A stretch of DNA of 64,000 bases from Pseudomonas palleroniana (GTDB lineage Bacteria > Pseudomonadota > Gammaproteobacteria > Pseudomonadales > Pseudomonadaceae), in NCBI RefSeq assembly GCF_003031675.1, contig NZ_PYWX01000029.1:124001-188000 (forward strand), read 5' to 3'. The stretch's first letter is position 1. Every line of letters begins with the position of its first letter. Below are positions 34,905 through 43,736 of the stretch, in pieces. Both the position numbers and the translations under genes were made by a program. The notes beneath the pieces are model-generated. The model searched no databases. It had not been told where the DNA came from and saw nothing but the letters and a program-made list of their open reading frames with translations.

Positions 34905-35770
34905 TGCATTTCACCGCCCACCTGTGGATGCCCTTCCATGACTTCGTCTTCATGCGCCGCGCGCTGATCGGCGGCCTGGTGCTCGCCTGCAGCACAGCGC
35001 CGCTCGGGGTATTCCTGATCCTGCGGCGCATGAGCCTGATCGGCGACGCCGTCGCCCACGGCATCCTGCCCGGCGCCGCGCTGGGCTTCTGGTTCGCCGG
35101 CCTCAGCCTGCCTGCCTTGACCATCGGCGGCCTCGGTGCAGGTCTGAGCATGGCGGGTTTATCCGCATGGATCACCCGCCGCACCGGCCTGCGTGAAGAC
35201 GCCAGCCTCGCCGCCATCTACCCCATCTCACTCGCCGCCGGCGTGCTGATCCTCGGCATCGCCGGCAAGCGCCTGGACCTCTTGCACCTGCTGTTCGGCT
35301 CCGCCCTGGCCGTGGATGAAACCACTTTGACGGGCATGCTCTGGGTCTCCGGCTTCAGCCTGGTCGCCATGGCACTGATCTATAAGCCGCTGCTGCTGGA
35401 CACCCTCGACCCGCTGTTCCTGCAAACCGTCAGTCGCCTCGGCCCCCTCGCACACGGGTTGTTCCTGACCCTGGTGGTGCTGAACCTGGTGATCGGCTTC
35501 CAGGCCATCGGCGCGTTGATGGTGGTGGGCTTGATGATGTTGCCGGCCATTGCTTCACGCTTCTGGAGCCGGCGCCTGCCGGTGTTGATCGCCGTCTCGG
35601 CGGTGCTGGGATGCTTGTCGGTGTGGTTGGGCCTGTTGTTGTCGTTCTACTACTCGCTACCCAGCGGCCCGGCCATCGTGCTGGTGGCTGGCGGCGGGTA
35701 CCTGCTGTCCGTGGTCTTCGGTCCGGTGCACGGCTTGCTGCGCCGCCCGCCTTTGCTTACATCCCAATGA
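34904..35770 (+). CDS. zinc/manganese ABC transporter permease (ZnuB-like)
   Basis: 288 aa from ATG 34904, which shares its A with the TGA of the ATPase gene. Eight or so membrane helices of the ABC-3 family (RALIGGLVLACSTAPLGVFLILRRMSLIGDA in part: CSTAPLGVFLILRRMSLIGD; GALMVVGLMMLPAIASRFWS). It forms the metal channel with the ATPase and binding protein on either side. The long frame starting at 34781 reads through the ATPase gene in another phase and is not used. Confidence 0.9.
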   Translation: MHFTAHLWMPFHDFVFMRRALIGGLVLACSTAPLGVFLILRRMSLIGDAVAHGILPGAALGFWFAGLSLPALTIGGLGAGLSMAGLSAWITRRTGLREDASLAAIYPISLAAGVLILGIAGKRLDLLHLLFGSALAVDETTLTGMLWVSGFSLVAMALIYKPLLLDTLDPLFLQTVSRLGPLAHGLFLTLVVLNLVIGFQAIGALMVVGLMMLPAIASRFWSRRLPVLIAVSAVLGCLSVWLGLLLSFYYSLPSGPAIVLVAGGGYLLSVVFGPVHGLLRRPPLLTSQ

Positions 35771-35781
35771 GGTGTTTCCCG

Positions 35782-36660
35782 ATGCGCGCTCTACTCGTGC
35801 TGTTCAGCCTGCTGCTACCGCTGTCGATGGTCCAGGCCGCCGACAAACTCCAGGTGGTTACCAGCTTCAGTATTCTCGATGACATCACCCACCAGATCGG
35901 TGGCGATCATATCCAGATCAGCAACATGGTCGGCCCCGACGCCGACGCCCATACCTACGAGCCCACCCCGGATGACGCCAAGGCGCTGCTCAAGGCCAAG
36001 GTGATTATCAAGAACGGCCTGGGTTTCGAGCCGTGGCTTGACCGCCTGGTGACCAGCACCGAAACCCAGGCGACCGTGGTCACCGCCAGCAAAGGCGTGA
36101 TTTCCCACACCATGGAAGAAGACGGTGAAACCATCCCCGACCCACATGCCTGGCACAACCTGGCCAACGCCGAAATCTACGTGAACAACATCACCAAGGC
36201 GCTGGTGGCAGCCGACCCGGCCAACAAGGCCGACTACCTGCGCAACAGCCAGGCGTACCTGAAAGAGATCTACCGCCTGCTGGCCGAAGCCAAAACCAAA
36301 TTCGGCGCACTGCCGGCGGGCAACCGTCGCATCGTCACCTCCCATGACGCGTTCGGCTACCTGGGCCAGGCCTACGGCATCCAGTTCCTGGCACCTCAGG
36401 GCCTGTCGACGGAACGTGAGCCTTCGGCCGCCGAAGTGGCCGCGCTGATCACCCAGATCCGCAAAGACAAGGTCAAGGCCGTGTTCATGGAAAACATCAA
36501 GGACTCGCGCCTGCTCAAGCAGATTGCAGACGAAAGCGGCGCGCAGATCGGCGGCACGCTGTACTCCGACGCTCTCGCCGCAGAAGGCCCGGCCAGCACT
36601 TTCACCGGGCTGTTCGAATACAACCTCAACACCCTGTGCGCCGCCCTGAGCAAACCATGA
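35782..36660 (+). CDS. zinc/manganese ABC transporter binding protein (ZnuA-like)
   Basis: 292 aa from ATG 35782 with GAGGTG 8 bases upstream. Signal peptide to about residue 20 (LLPLSMVQAA). Cluster 9 binding-protein fold with metal-ligand segments DADAHTYEPTPDD, DPHAWHNLANAEIYV and TSHDAFGYLGQAYGI (three His) and a late Asp in GGTLYSDAL. It lacks the long His-rich loop of ZnuA proteins, so the metal could be Mn, but Zur control favours zinc. It completes the importer encoded by the folE2 operon. Confidence 0.9.
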   Translation: MRALLVLFSLLLPLSMVQAADKLQVVTSFSILDDITHQIGGDHIQISNMVGPDADAHTYEPTPDDAKALLKAKVIIKNGLGFEPWLDRLVTSTETQATVVTASKGVISHTMEEDGETIPDPHAWHNLANAEIYVNNITKALVAADPANKADYLRNSQAYLKEIYRLLAEAKTKFGALPAGNRRIVTSHDAFGYLGQAYGIQFLAPQGLSTEREPSAAEVAALITQIRKDKVKAVFMENIKDSRLLKQIADESGAQIGGTLYSDALAAEGPASTFTGLFEYNLNTLCAALSKP

Positions 36661-36730
36661 CCTTGTGCATGCTCGACCGGGAAAAGACGGCCCCTGGCAA
36701 TTACGTCCCTATCATTACGGAGCCTGACGC

Positions 36731-37291
36731 ATGATCCGCAAGAACCCTTCCGGCGATCTCCCAGTGATCGCCGAATCGGCCTACGTCGACAAGACCGCAA
36801 TCATCTGCGGCAAAGTCATCATCGGCGAGAATGTGTTCGTCGGCCCCTATGCCGTGATCCGCGCCGACGAAGTCGACGCGTCCGGCGACATGGACCCCAT
36901 CACCATCGGCGCCAACTCCAACATCCAGGACGGCGTGGTCATCCACTCCAAATCCGGCGCGGCGGTGACGATTGGTGAGTTCAGTTCCATTGCGCACCGC
37001 TCCATCGTCCACGGCCCCTGCACCGTCGGCGACCGGGTGTTCATTGGCTTCAACAGCGTGCTGTTCAACTGCGCCGTGGGCGACGGTTGTGTGGTGCGCC
37101 ACAACTCGGTGGTCGACGGCCGCGACTTGCCCGCCGCCTTCTACGTGCCGTCCACCACGCGCATCGGGCCTCACACCGACCTGTCGCAGTTCCCGCCGGT
37201 CAGTGTCAGCGCCTCGGAGTTTTCCGAAGATGTGGCCCGCACCAACGTCGACCTGGTGCGGGGTTACAAAGCCCTGCAGAACGAGTTCTGA
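36731..37291 (+). CDS. gamma-class carbonic anhydrase-like protein
   Basis: 186 aa, left-handed beta-helix with hexapeptide repeats (AIICGKVIIGENVFVGPYAV, VTIGEFSSIAHRSIVHGPCTVGD in part). Histidines in positions expected for metal ligands are seen in VVIHSKSG, IAHRSIVHG and VVRHNSV. The gamma class can use iron or cobalt as well as zinc, which fits a backup role. It is 70 bases after the binding-protein gene and three bases before pyrC2, so probably part of the same zinc-responsive transcript; in P. aeruginosa the same pair follows folE2. Confidence 0.85.
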   Translation: MIRKNPSGDLPVIAESAYVDKTAIICGKVIIGENVFVGPYAVIRADEVDASGDMDPITIGANSNIQDGVVIHSKSGAAVTIGEFSSIAHRSIVHGPCTVGDRVFIGFNSVLFNCAVGDGCVVRHNSVVDGRDLPAAFYVPSTTRIGPHTDLSQFPPVSVSASEFSEDVARTNVDLVRGYKALQNEF

Positions 37292-37294
37292 ACC

Positions 37295-38632
37295 ATGAGC
37301 CGCCTGCTGATCCGCAATGCCCGCCTGGTCAATGAAGGCCTGGAGTTCGACGCCGATGTGCTGGTCGCCAATGGTCGTATCGAGAAAATCGCCGGCAGCA
37401 TCGAAGGCGGCAACGAGCCGGTGGAGATCGACGCCCAGGGCCAATGGCTGCTGCCAGGCATGATCGACGACCAGGTGCACTTTCGCGAACCTGGCGCGCC
37501 GGACAAAGGCAGCTTCTACAGCGAGTCCCGCGCCGCGGTGGCCGGTGGCATCACCAGTTTCATGGACATGCCCAACACCCACCCTGCCACCCTGACCCTG
37601 GAGGCGCTGGCCGATAAAAAGCGCCGCGCCGCCTTGAATTCGGTGGCCAATTACGGCTTTCACTTTGGTGTGAGCAACGACAATCTCGATACCGTGGCCG
37701 CCCTCGACCCACGGGAAGTCGCCGGGGTCAAAGTGTTCATGGGGGCCTCCACCGGTAATATGCTGGTGGACGACCCGCGTATTCTGGAGCGACTGTTTGC
37801 CGAAGTGCCGACCCTCCTGCTGGCCCACTGTGAACACACGCCCAGCATCCTGGCCAATGAACAGCGTCTGCGCGAGCGCTTCGGCGAACGGATTCCCGCC
37901 GTTGCCCACCCACTGATCCGCGATGCCGAGGCCTGTTACCGCTCGTCTTCGTTTGCCGTGGAGTTGGCCCAACGTCACGGCACGCGGTTGCATGTGTTGC
38001 ACCTGACCAGCGCGCTCGAACTGGCTCTGTTCGAAGACAAACCCTTGTCTGAAAAACGCATCACCGCCGAGGTCTGCGTGCACCACCTGTTGTTCGATGA
38101 CCGCGACTATCACCGTCTCGGCCACCAGATCAAATGCAACCCGGCCATCAAGACCCGCGCCGACCGCGACGCTCTGCGCCGTGCCTTGTTGAGTGATCGC
38201 CTGGATGTCATCGGCACCGACCATGCCCCGCATACCTGGGCGCAGAAACAGCTGGGCTATCGAGAGGCGCCGTCCGGGCTGCCGCTGGTGCAGCATGCGT
38301 TGCCGGCGTTGCTGGAGTTGGTGGCTGACGGGCACCTGCCGCTCACCACGCTGGTGGCGAAGACCAGCCACCGAGTGGCTGACCTGTTTGCCATTCCCGA
38401 ACGCGGCTACTTACGCGAAGGCTATTGGGCCGACCTGGTGCTGATCCGACCCGAGCCCGAAGGCAAACCCGTCAGCAGTCAACCGATCCTGGCACGCTGC
38501 GGCTGGACACCGTTTGCCGAACGCAGCTTTCGCCACAGCGTCAGCACCACATTGGTGTCCGGCCACCTGGCGTGGCACAACGGCCAGGTCGTCGACAGTT
38601 GCCAGGGCTTGCCCCTGCATTTTTTGCGTTAA
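37295..38632 (+). CDS. pyrC2: dihydroorotase PyrC2-type
   Basis: 445 aa. Amidohydrolase fold with RDPG-like MIDDQVHFREPG, GGITSFMDMPNT, the carbamylated lysine region GVKVFMGASTGNM, LLAHCEHTP, LHVLHLTSALE and DVIGTDHAPHT. It closes carbamoyl-aspartate to dihydroorotate in pyrimidine synthesis. The first metal His of the usual H-x-H is Gln here (DQVHF), a variant that I believe is shared by the PyrC2 subgroup. P. aeruginosa PyrC2 is a Zur-regulated backup for the zinc enzyme PyrC, which matches its place at the end of the zinc-limitation operon. Stop overlaps the convergent DUF3617 gene by four bases. Confidence 0.92.
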   Translation: MSRLLIRNARLVNEGLEFDADVLVANGRIEKIAGSIEGGNEPVEIDAQGQWLLPGMIDDQVHFREPGAPDKGSFYSESRAAVAGGITSFMDMPNTHPATLTLEALADKKRRAALNSVANYGFHFGVSNDNLDTVAALDPREVAGVKVFMGASTGNMLVDDPRILERLFAEVPTLLLAHCEHTPSILANEQRLRERFGERIPAVAHPLIRDAEACYRSSSFAVELAQRHGTRLHVLHLTSALELALFEDKPLSEKRITAEVCVHHLLFDDRDYHRLGHQIKCNPAIKTRADRDALRRALLSDRLDVIGTDHAPHTWAQKQLGYREAPSGLPLVQHALPALLELVADGHLPLTTLVAKTSHRVADLFAIPERGYLREGYWADLVLIRPEPEGKPVSSQPILARCGWTPFAERSFRHSVSTTLVSGHLAWHNGQVVDSCQGLPLHFLR

Positions 38633-39150
38633 GCGCGGGGTTTGACCGTACCGCAGTCGTTGCCCAGCCACTGGGCGTGGGTGTCGAGGCTGCCCTTCTG
38701 CTGGATGCCGGTGGCATTGAAGGTGCCGTTGACGGTTGTGCTGAACTCCTTCTGGCTCTGGAAGGTGGCGACGCCACTGCCTTGGGCTTTCGGGCAACTG
38801 AAACGGAATTTCCACTGGTTGCCGGTCTTGTCGGTCACTTCCTGCCTGCAACCCGATTGCGGGTCGGTCAGCGGGATCGAATCGGAGGCGACCTGAGCAG
38901 GCGTGAGGCACACCTGCACGCCTTTGCCGGCCATGGTGATGCCCTGCTTTTCCAGCATTGCACGTTGTTCGGGAGTCATCTGTTGCTTGAGCTGACCGAG
39001 GATCAGCGAAAGGTCCGGCAAGTCCTGGTTATCAACTTTCATATTGCTGGTAGTCAATTCCCACAACCCCGGCGCCAGCATCTGCGCCTGAGCCGCCACG
39101 GGCAGCGACAATCCAACAACCATGGCCAAACCAAGCAGACGAGCATTCAT
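38629..39150 (-). CDS. DUF3617 periplasmic protein
   Basis: 173 aa. Signal peptide with cleavage after VAAQA (residue 22), then LAPGLWELTTSNMKVDNQ, the DUF3617 hallmark (G-x-W-E-x-T). Two cysteines in VQVCLTPAQ and SGCRQEV may form a disulfide, with another pair at FRFSCPKA and GNDCGTVK. Function unknown. Stands alone, convergent with pyrC2. Confidence 0.85.
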   Translation of the reverse strand: MNARLLGLAMVVGLSLPVAAQAQMLAPGLWELTTSNMKVDNQDLPDLSLILGQLKQQMTPEQRAMLEKQGITMAGKGVQVCLTPAQVASDSIPLTDPQSGCRQEVTDKTGNQWKFRFSCPKAQGSGVATFQSQKEFSTTVNGTFNATGIQQKGSLDTHAQWLGNDCGTVKPRA

Positions 39151-39280
39151 CGAGTAACTCCTGGGTAATTGTGGGCGTTAGACGCCGCAAAGGCGCCAGT
39201 GTTGCACGGCAAATAAAATAGCGACATTCGCAGCCGTTCATGGTCTGTTAGGCAGTCGATTGTCTGGAGATATGTCGTCC

Positions 39281-40720
39281 ATGGATTTTTTTGGCCCGCA
39301 CCTGCTCGCCTACTTCATTGCCACGCTGCATTTTCTCGGGACTCTCGCCGCGATCCACGCGGTGCTGACCGTCAGGACCGCCCAAGGCTCGATCGCCTGG
39401 GCGTTGTCGTTGATGTTCATGCCCTACCTCACGTTGATCCCTTATCTGATCTTCGGCCGCAGCACCTTCGACGCTTATATCCAGGCACGCCGCCAGGCCA
39501 ACCAGGAAATGCACACCGCCATTGCCGAGCTGAACTGGCGCCCTTGGGTCGAAGAAGCCCTCGCCGCACGCAACTCCAGCGCCTACGCGTCGCTGCGCGC
39601 AATGCCCAAGCTGGGACGCATGCCGTGCCTGGCCAACAACCAAGTGCGCTTGTTGATCAATGGTGATGCCACCTTCAGTGCAATCTTCGACGCGATCCGC
39701 AGTGCCAGGAGCGCCGTGCTGTTCCAGTTTTTCATCATTCATGACGACGAACTGGGCAGGCAGTTGCATGCTCTGCTGAAGGAAAAGGCTGCCCAGGGCG
39801 TAGCCGTATATATGTTGTATGACCGCATCGGCAGCCATGCCCTGCCCCATCACTACGTGCAATCGCTGCGCGACGCAGGCGTACAGGTCAAGGCGTTCGC
39901 AACGCGCAGCGGCTGGCTCAACCGTTTCCAGGTCAACTTCCGCAACCACCGCAAGATCGTGGTGGTGGACGGCATCACCGGGTTTGTCGGCGGGCATAAC
40001 GTCGGTGACGAATACCTGGGCAAAAAGCCGCCCCTGGCCCCGTGGCGCGATACTCACGTACAGGTGACCGGCCCGGTGGTGGCGTGCCTGCAAGAGTCGT
40101 TTGCCGAAGACTGGTTCTGGGCCGCGCGCAAGTTGCCGCCGCTGATCCTGCCGGACGCCTACCCTGAAGACGGCGTACTCTGCCAACTGCTCGCCAGTGG
40201 GCCGGCCGACTCGTATGAAACCTGCTCACTGTTTTTCGTCGAAGCCATCCACGCGGCAACCGAGCGGGTGTGGATCACCAGCCCGTATTTCATCCCCGAT
40301 GAGGCCGTGTTCTCCGCGCTGCGCCTGGCCGTGCTGCGCGGCGTCGACGTACGCCTGCTGCTGCCTTCACGTCCCGACCACCGCATCGTCTACGCTGCGT
40401 CCAGCCTTTATGCGATCGAAGCCGTACGCGCCGGGGTGCGCGTGTTCCGCTACACGCCGGGCTTTCTGCATCAGAAAGTGGTGTTGGTGGACAGCGAAAT
40501 CAGCGCGATCGGCAGTGCGAACATGGATAACCGTTCGTTCCGACTGAATTTTGAAGTGATGTTACTGACGGTGGATGAGGCGTTTGCCGGCGAAGTTGAG
40601 CAAATGCTGATGGACGACTTCGCCCTGGCCCATGAAGTCAGCCAGGAAGAAAGCCGCGAGACCCGCCGCCTGCAACAACTGGGCATGCGGGTCGCACGAC
40701 TGATCTCCCCGATTCTCTAA
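39281..40720 (+). CDS. cls: cardiolipin synthase
   Basis: 479 aa from ATG 39281 ([20 protein letters not shown]), with GGAGA 10 bases upstream; ATG 39272 and TTG 39260 are in frame but sit on or before the ribosome site. Two N-terminal membrane helices, then two PLD domains with HKD motifs [19 protein letters not shown] (about 225) and [20 protein letters not shown] (about 400). It joins two phosphatidylglycerol molecules (or related lipids) into cardiolipin at the inner membrane. A REP-like hairpin follows its stop. Confidence 0.93.
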   Translation: MDFFGPHLLAYFIATLHFLGTLAAIHAVLTVRTAQGSIAWALSLMFMPYLTLIPYLIFGRSTFDAYIQARRQANQEMHTAIAELNWRPWVEEALAARNSSAYASLRAMPKLGRMPCLANNQVRLLINGDATFSAIFDAIRSARSAVLFQFFIIHDDELGRQLHALLKEKAAQGVAVYMLYDRIGSHALPHHYVQSLRDAGVQVKAFATRSGWLNRFQVNFRNHRKIVVVDGITGFVGGHNVGDEYLGKKPPLAPWRDTHVQVTGPVVACLQESFAEDWFWAARKLPPLILPDAYPEDGVLCQLLASGPADSYETCSLFFVEAIHAATERVWITSPYFIPDEAVFSALRLAVLRGVDVRLLLPSRPDHRIVYAASSLYAIEAVRAGVRVFRYTPGFLHQKVVLVDSEISAIGSANMDNRSFRLNFEVMLLTVDEAFAGEVEQMLMDDFALAHEVSQEESRETRRLQQLGMRVARLISPIL

Positions 40721-40721
40721 A

Positions 40722-40749
40722 TGTGGGAGGGGGCAAACCCCTCACCACA
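40722..40749. repeat. REP-like imperfect hairpin between convergent cls and cfa
   Basis: TGTGGGAGGGG and a partly matching CCCCTCACCACA flank GCAAA; an imperfect member of the GTGGGAG repeat family, between the stops of cls and the methyltransferase gene. Confidence 0.65.
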
Positions 40750-40772
40750 CTTGAACTCAGGTGTCTTGAACG

Positions 40773-41957
40773 TCAGCGGTAGAGATCTTCCCGTGTCCAC
40801 GGCAGTTCATGGCTGCCATCGGCATGGGGTTTCACCGCCAGGATCTGGTGCAGGTTGATCCAGCCCCGCGCAAACGCATAAGCGCAGCCTGCCAGGTACA
40901 ACCGCCAAATCCGCAAGGCCTGCTCCGGCACCATCTGCGCCGCCGCTTCAAGGTTGTCCTCAAGGCGCTCGCTCCAGTGGTCCAGGGTGCGTGCGTAATG
41001 CAGGCGCAGGCTTTCGACGTCGACCACTTCCAGCCCGACTTCACTGATCTCGGCGGTCATCATCGCCAGGTGCGGCAACTCGCCGTTGGGGAAGACATAA
41101 CGCTCGATGAAGTCCCCGGCGCCGCGGCCGACAGGACGACCGTCAGTGTGCTTGGCGGTAATACCGTGGTTCATCACCAAACCGCCCTCGCGCACCGCGC
41201 CAAACAGGGTTTGGCAGTACTGCGCCAGGTTGGCGTGGCCGACGTGTTCGAACATGCCCACGCTCACCACCTTGTCGAACCGGCCATCCTGAGGCAGGTC
41301 ACGGTAGTCGAGCAATTGCAGGTCAACCTGGTCTTCCAGGCCCTCGGCTTTCACCCGTTCCCGGGCCAGCGCCAACTGCTCCTTGCTCAAGGTGATGCCA
41401 AATACCTTGACCCCGAACTCCCGCGCCGCAAAGCGCGCCAGCCCACCCCAGCCACAGCCTACGTCGAGCAAATACTCACCCGGCTGCAACCGCAGTTTGC
41501 GGCACAGGTGGCGAAATTTATCTTGTTGGGCCTGGTCGAGGGTTTCGCTGCCGGTTTCGAAATAACCGCAGGAGTACGCCATGTCCTGATCCAGCCACAG
41601 CTGGTAGAACTCGTTGGACAGGTCGTAATGGTAGGAAATTGCCGCAGCGTCGGTGGCCTTGTCGTGGATCGAGCGCACCGGACGACTCCCCTCGTCGTCG
41701 TCGATCAGGGCATGACTGAGCTCGTCACACACCCGGATGACCTCGGAAATGGAGCCTTCCAGCTCCAATTTGCCCTCAACGAAGGCTTCGCCCAGTGAAT
41801 CGAGCGTTGGATGGGTCAGTTGGGACACGACCGTGGGGTCCTTCACCACGATGGTCACACTGGGCGCAGGGCCCAGGTTGAATTCATGGCCGTCCCAGAG
41901 TCGAAGACGCAGCGGTAGCTGAAGATTCTGTAAGGCCGGTGGAAGTTGCGCGAGCAT
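40773..41957 (-). CDS. cfa: cyclopropane-fatty-acyl-phospholipid synthase
   Basis: 394 aa. SAM-dependent methyltransferase with motif I YLLDVGCGWGGLARFAAREFG, preceded by AISYHYDLSNEFYQLWLDQDMAYSCGYFE (shown in part: YHYDLSNEFYQLWLD), the acyl-phospholipid synthase signature, and followed by FEHVGHANLAQYC and the MNHGITAKH segment. It adds a methylene group to unsaturated acyl chains of membrane lipids, typically in stationary phase. ATG 41957 is used; the first 90 residues form the lipid-binding N-domain. Close to the cardiolipin synthase gene but on the other strand. Confidence 0.92.
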   Translation of the reverse strand: MLAQLPPALQNLQLPLRLRLWDGHEFNLGPAPSVTIVVKDPTVVSQLTHPTLDSLGEAFVEGKLELEGSISEVIRVCDELSHALIDDDEGSRPVRSIHDKATDAAAISYHYDLSNEFYQLWLDQDMAYSCGYFETGSETLDQAQQDKFRHLCRKLRLQPGEYLLDVGCGWGGLARFAAREFGVKVFGITLSKEQLALARERVKAEGLEDQVDLQLLDYRDLPQDGRFDKVVSVGMFEHVGHANLAQYCQTLFGAVREGGLVMNHGITAKHTDGRPVGRGAGDFIERYVFPNGELPHLAMMTAEISEVGLEVVDVESLRLHYARTLDHWSERLEDNLEAAAQMVPEQALRIWRLYLAGCAYAFARGWINLHQILAVKPHADGSHELPWTREDLYR

Positions 41958-42044
41958 GAGTAGTCCCCCCTTGTTTCAGACGTCTGGAGTGAGGGTAGAC
42001 CATCAGAAGACAAAGTAGGAGGCTATCGAATTGATAGTGCTCTT

Positions 42045-42833
42045 CTATGGGGCTCTACGTTCGAGCAAACCATCCTGGACCCACTGCTTAAGCCACGTAA
42101 CCGCCTGCAGTGGCGCACCCTCTGCATAGGTGACTACCAATTGCGCGCACAGTTCTGAAAAATTCCAGCCGGTGGTCACCATTCCGGCCAGGGCAAACGC
42201 TTCATCAGGTTCAAGGCTGCGGTAGTGGCACACGTTCTGGTGTCGCCATACCAGGCAGATGTGTGCCGGCGCCAGTGCGTGACTGCCGGGGAAGTCCGAC
42301 TGATCCTTGCTCGCGCGCCATATCGCCACGCTGTTGAAATGGCACGGCATCTGCTGCACCGAAGGTACCAGGGCGACCTGTAAACCCGGCCAGTCTGCAG
42401 GCGGCAGCTGCGCCATGTCATCCAAGCCAAGCGGCTCACCCTGCGGTGCATCGAATGCCAGGGTAAAGGCCCATTCGAGCCGCGCCAGTTCGGCCAGCGG
42501 CGCGCTCTGTTCAGCCACCAAATGCTCGACGATAAACGCAGGGAACCGCTCGCCCAGCCAGCGCAAGCTGTAATGGGCAGACGGATAACGACGCACGTAG
42601 GCTTCGGTCAGAGACGCAAACTCATCATCCCCCAGCCAATACCAGATGGCGCCGAAGTCATGCCGCAGCACTTCCTGCAGCCGCGCCAGGTAGGCGTTGT
42701 GATAGATCGCCAGGCCCGTGTCGACATCCAGCGTCGGCCCCCCCCGCAACGTGTCGGCAAAACCGCTGTTGGCCGCCGGGGTTGCGGATAACAGATGCTG
42801 CTCAAAGGCCAATTGCCAGTCGGTCAGGCGCAT
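42045..42833 (-). CDS. bufC: BufC/HvfC-type DUF2063 protein of the bufferin operon
   Basis: 262 aa. DUF2063 N-domain (LTDWQLAFEQHLLSA, then GLAIYHNAYLARLQEVLRHDFGAIWYWLGDDEF in part: YHNAYLARLQEVLRHDF) which in MNIO-linked systems binds the precursor peptide and presents it to the DUF692 enzyme; the C-terminal half is less conserved. Start overlaps the bufB stop by ten bases with AGGAGG upstream, so it is coupled to bufB. It is the last gene of the bufA-bufB-bufC operon. Confidence 0.87.
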   Translation of the reverse strand: MRLTDWQLAFEQHLLSATPAANSGFADTLRGGPTLDVDTGLAIYHNAYLARLQEVLRHDFGAIWYWLGDDEFASLTEAYVRRYPSAHYSLRWLGERFPAFIVEHLVAEQSAPLAELARLEWAFTLAFDAPQGEPLGLDDMAQLPPADWPGLQVALVPSVQQMPCHFNSVAIWRASKDQSDFPGSHALAPAHICLVWRHQNVCHYRSLEPDEAFALAGMVTTGWNFSELCAQLVVTYAEGAPLQAVTWLKQWVQDGLLERRAP

Positions 42834-43669
42834 AGCGACCTCCTGGCCAGCGCAGCAGCGCCCAGTTCACGGGCCTTGCCCAGCTCGGTGAGCAACTCTT
42901 CAAACGGTGGAAAATGATCGTCGCGCTCCAATAGCGTCGAGATCGGCCCCAGGTGTTCCAGGGTTTGTTGATACAGCGCCCACACCGGATCGCACACGGG
43001 ATGGTCATGGGTATCGACGACATAGTCGCCGTAGTCCATATGCCCGGCCAGATGCAGTTGGCGAATGCTGTGTGGCGGCAGGTTGCGGATGAAGGTCCAG
43101 GCATCGAAGCCGTGATTACGCGAGCTGACGTAGACGTTGTTGACGTCCAGCAACAACTGGCAGCCCGTCAGGTGGGTCAAGGCATTGAGGAATTCCCATT
43201 CGGTAAATTCATCCGCCTTGGAACGCACATAGCTGGAGACGTTTTCCAGCACCAGTGGACGCTGCAGTACGTCCTGCACTTGCAGAACACGGGCCGCCAC
43301 GTGGTAAAGGCTCTCCTCGGTATAGGGCAACGGCAGCAAATCATGCAACTGATGCGCGCTGCCGCGGCTCCAGCACAGATGATCGGAAACCCACGCCGGT
43401 TGCAGACGTACGGCGAGCTGTTTGATTTGCTTCAGGTAATCGGTATCGAGGGCATGCGGCCCGCCGATGGACAAGGACACGCCATGCATCACCAGGGGAT
43501 AGCGCTCGGCTATCGCCTCCAGGTAATACAAGGCTTTACCGCCCTGGACCAGATAATTCTCGGAGATGACCTCGAACCAATCCACCGCCGGTGATTGTTC
43601 AAGGATCTGCTGGTAGTACTCACTGCGCAGGCCCAGGCCGTAACCCAGACTCGGAAAGGAAGCGGACAT
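42824..43669 (-). CDS. bufB: BufB, DUF692 (MNIO) multinuclear iron enzyme
   Basis: 281 aa from ATG 43669 (AGGAG upstream); the frame runs back over bufA's tail but the family start is LGYGLGLRSEYYQQILEQSP. TIM-barrel iron ligands are seen in DWFEVISENYL, MHGVSLSIGG, WVSDHLCWSRG, VLENVSSYV, LLDVNNVYVSSRNHG and HLAGHMDYGDYVVDTHDHP. MNIO enzymes oxidise cysteines of small peptides (thiooxazole or oxazolone-thioamide formation, as in methanobactin and bufferins). It should modify the adjacent BufA precursor before export. A stable hairpin separates it from bufA. Confidence 0.92.
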   Translation of the reverse strand: MSASFPSLGYGLGLRSEYYQQILEQSPAVDWFEVISENYLVQGGKALYYLEAIAERYPLVMHGVSLSIGGPHALDTDYLKQIKQLAVRLQPAWVSDHLCWSRGSAHQLHDLLPLPYTEESLYHVAARVLQVQDVLQRPLVLENVSSYVRSKADEFTEWEFLNALTHLTGCQLLLDVNNVYVSSRNHGFDAWTFIRNLPPHSIRQLHLAGHMDYGDYVVDTHDHPVCDPVWALYQQTLEHLGPISTLLERDDHFPPFEELLTELGKARELGAAALARRSLCA

Positions 43670-43691
43670 GATGCACTCCTGGGCAAAGTGT

Positions 43692-43719
43692 CCGCAGCGG
43701 CAAAGGGCATCCGCTGCGG
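43692..43719 (-). promoter_or_regulatory. intercistronic hairpin between bufA and bufB
   Basis: Perfect 9-base arms CCGCAGCGG and CCGCTGCGG with a 10-base loop, lying in the 67-base gap downstream of bufA. No T tract on the minus strand. Its place suggests partial termination or RNA stabilisation giving more precursor peptide than enzyme. Confidence 0.65.
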
Positions 43720-43736
43720 TTGCACTCGGTTGCCGA

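Noticed and set aside
36701..38371. Minus-strand frame of 556 codons opposite carbonic anhydrase and pyrC2
   Set aside because: Rich in Val-Asp-Gly-His repeats that mirror hexapeptide and amidohydrolase codons; no start signal or family match.
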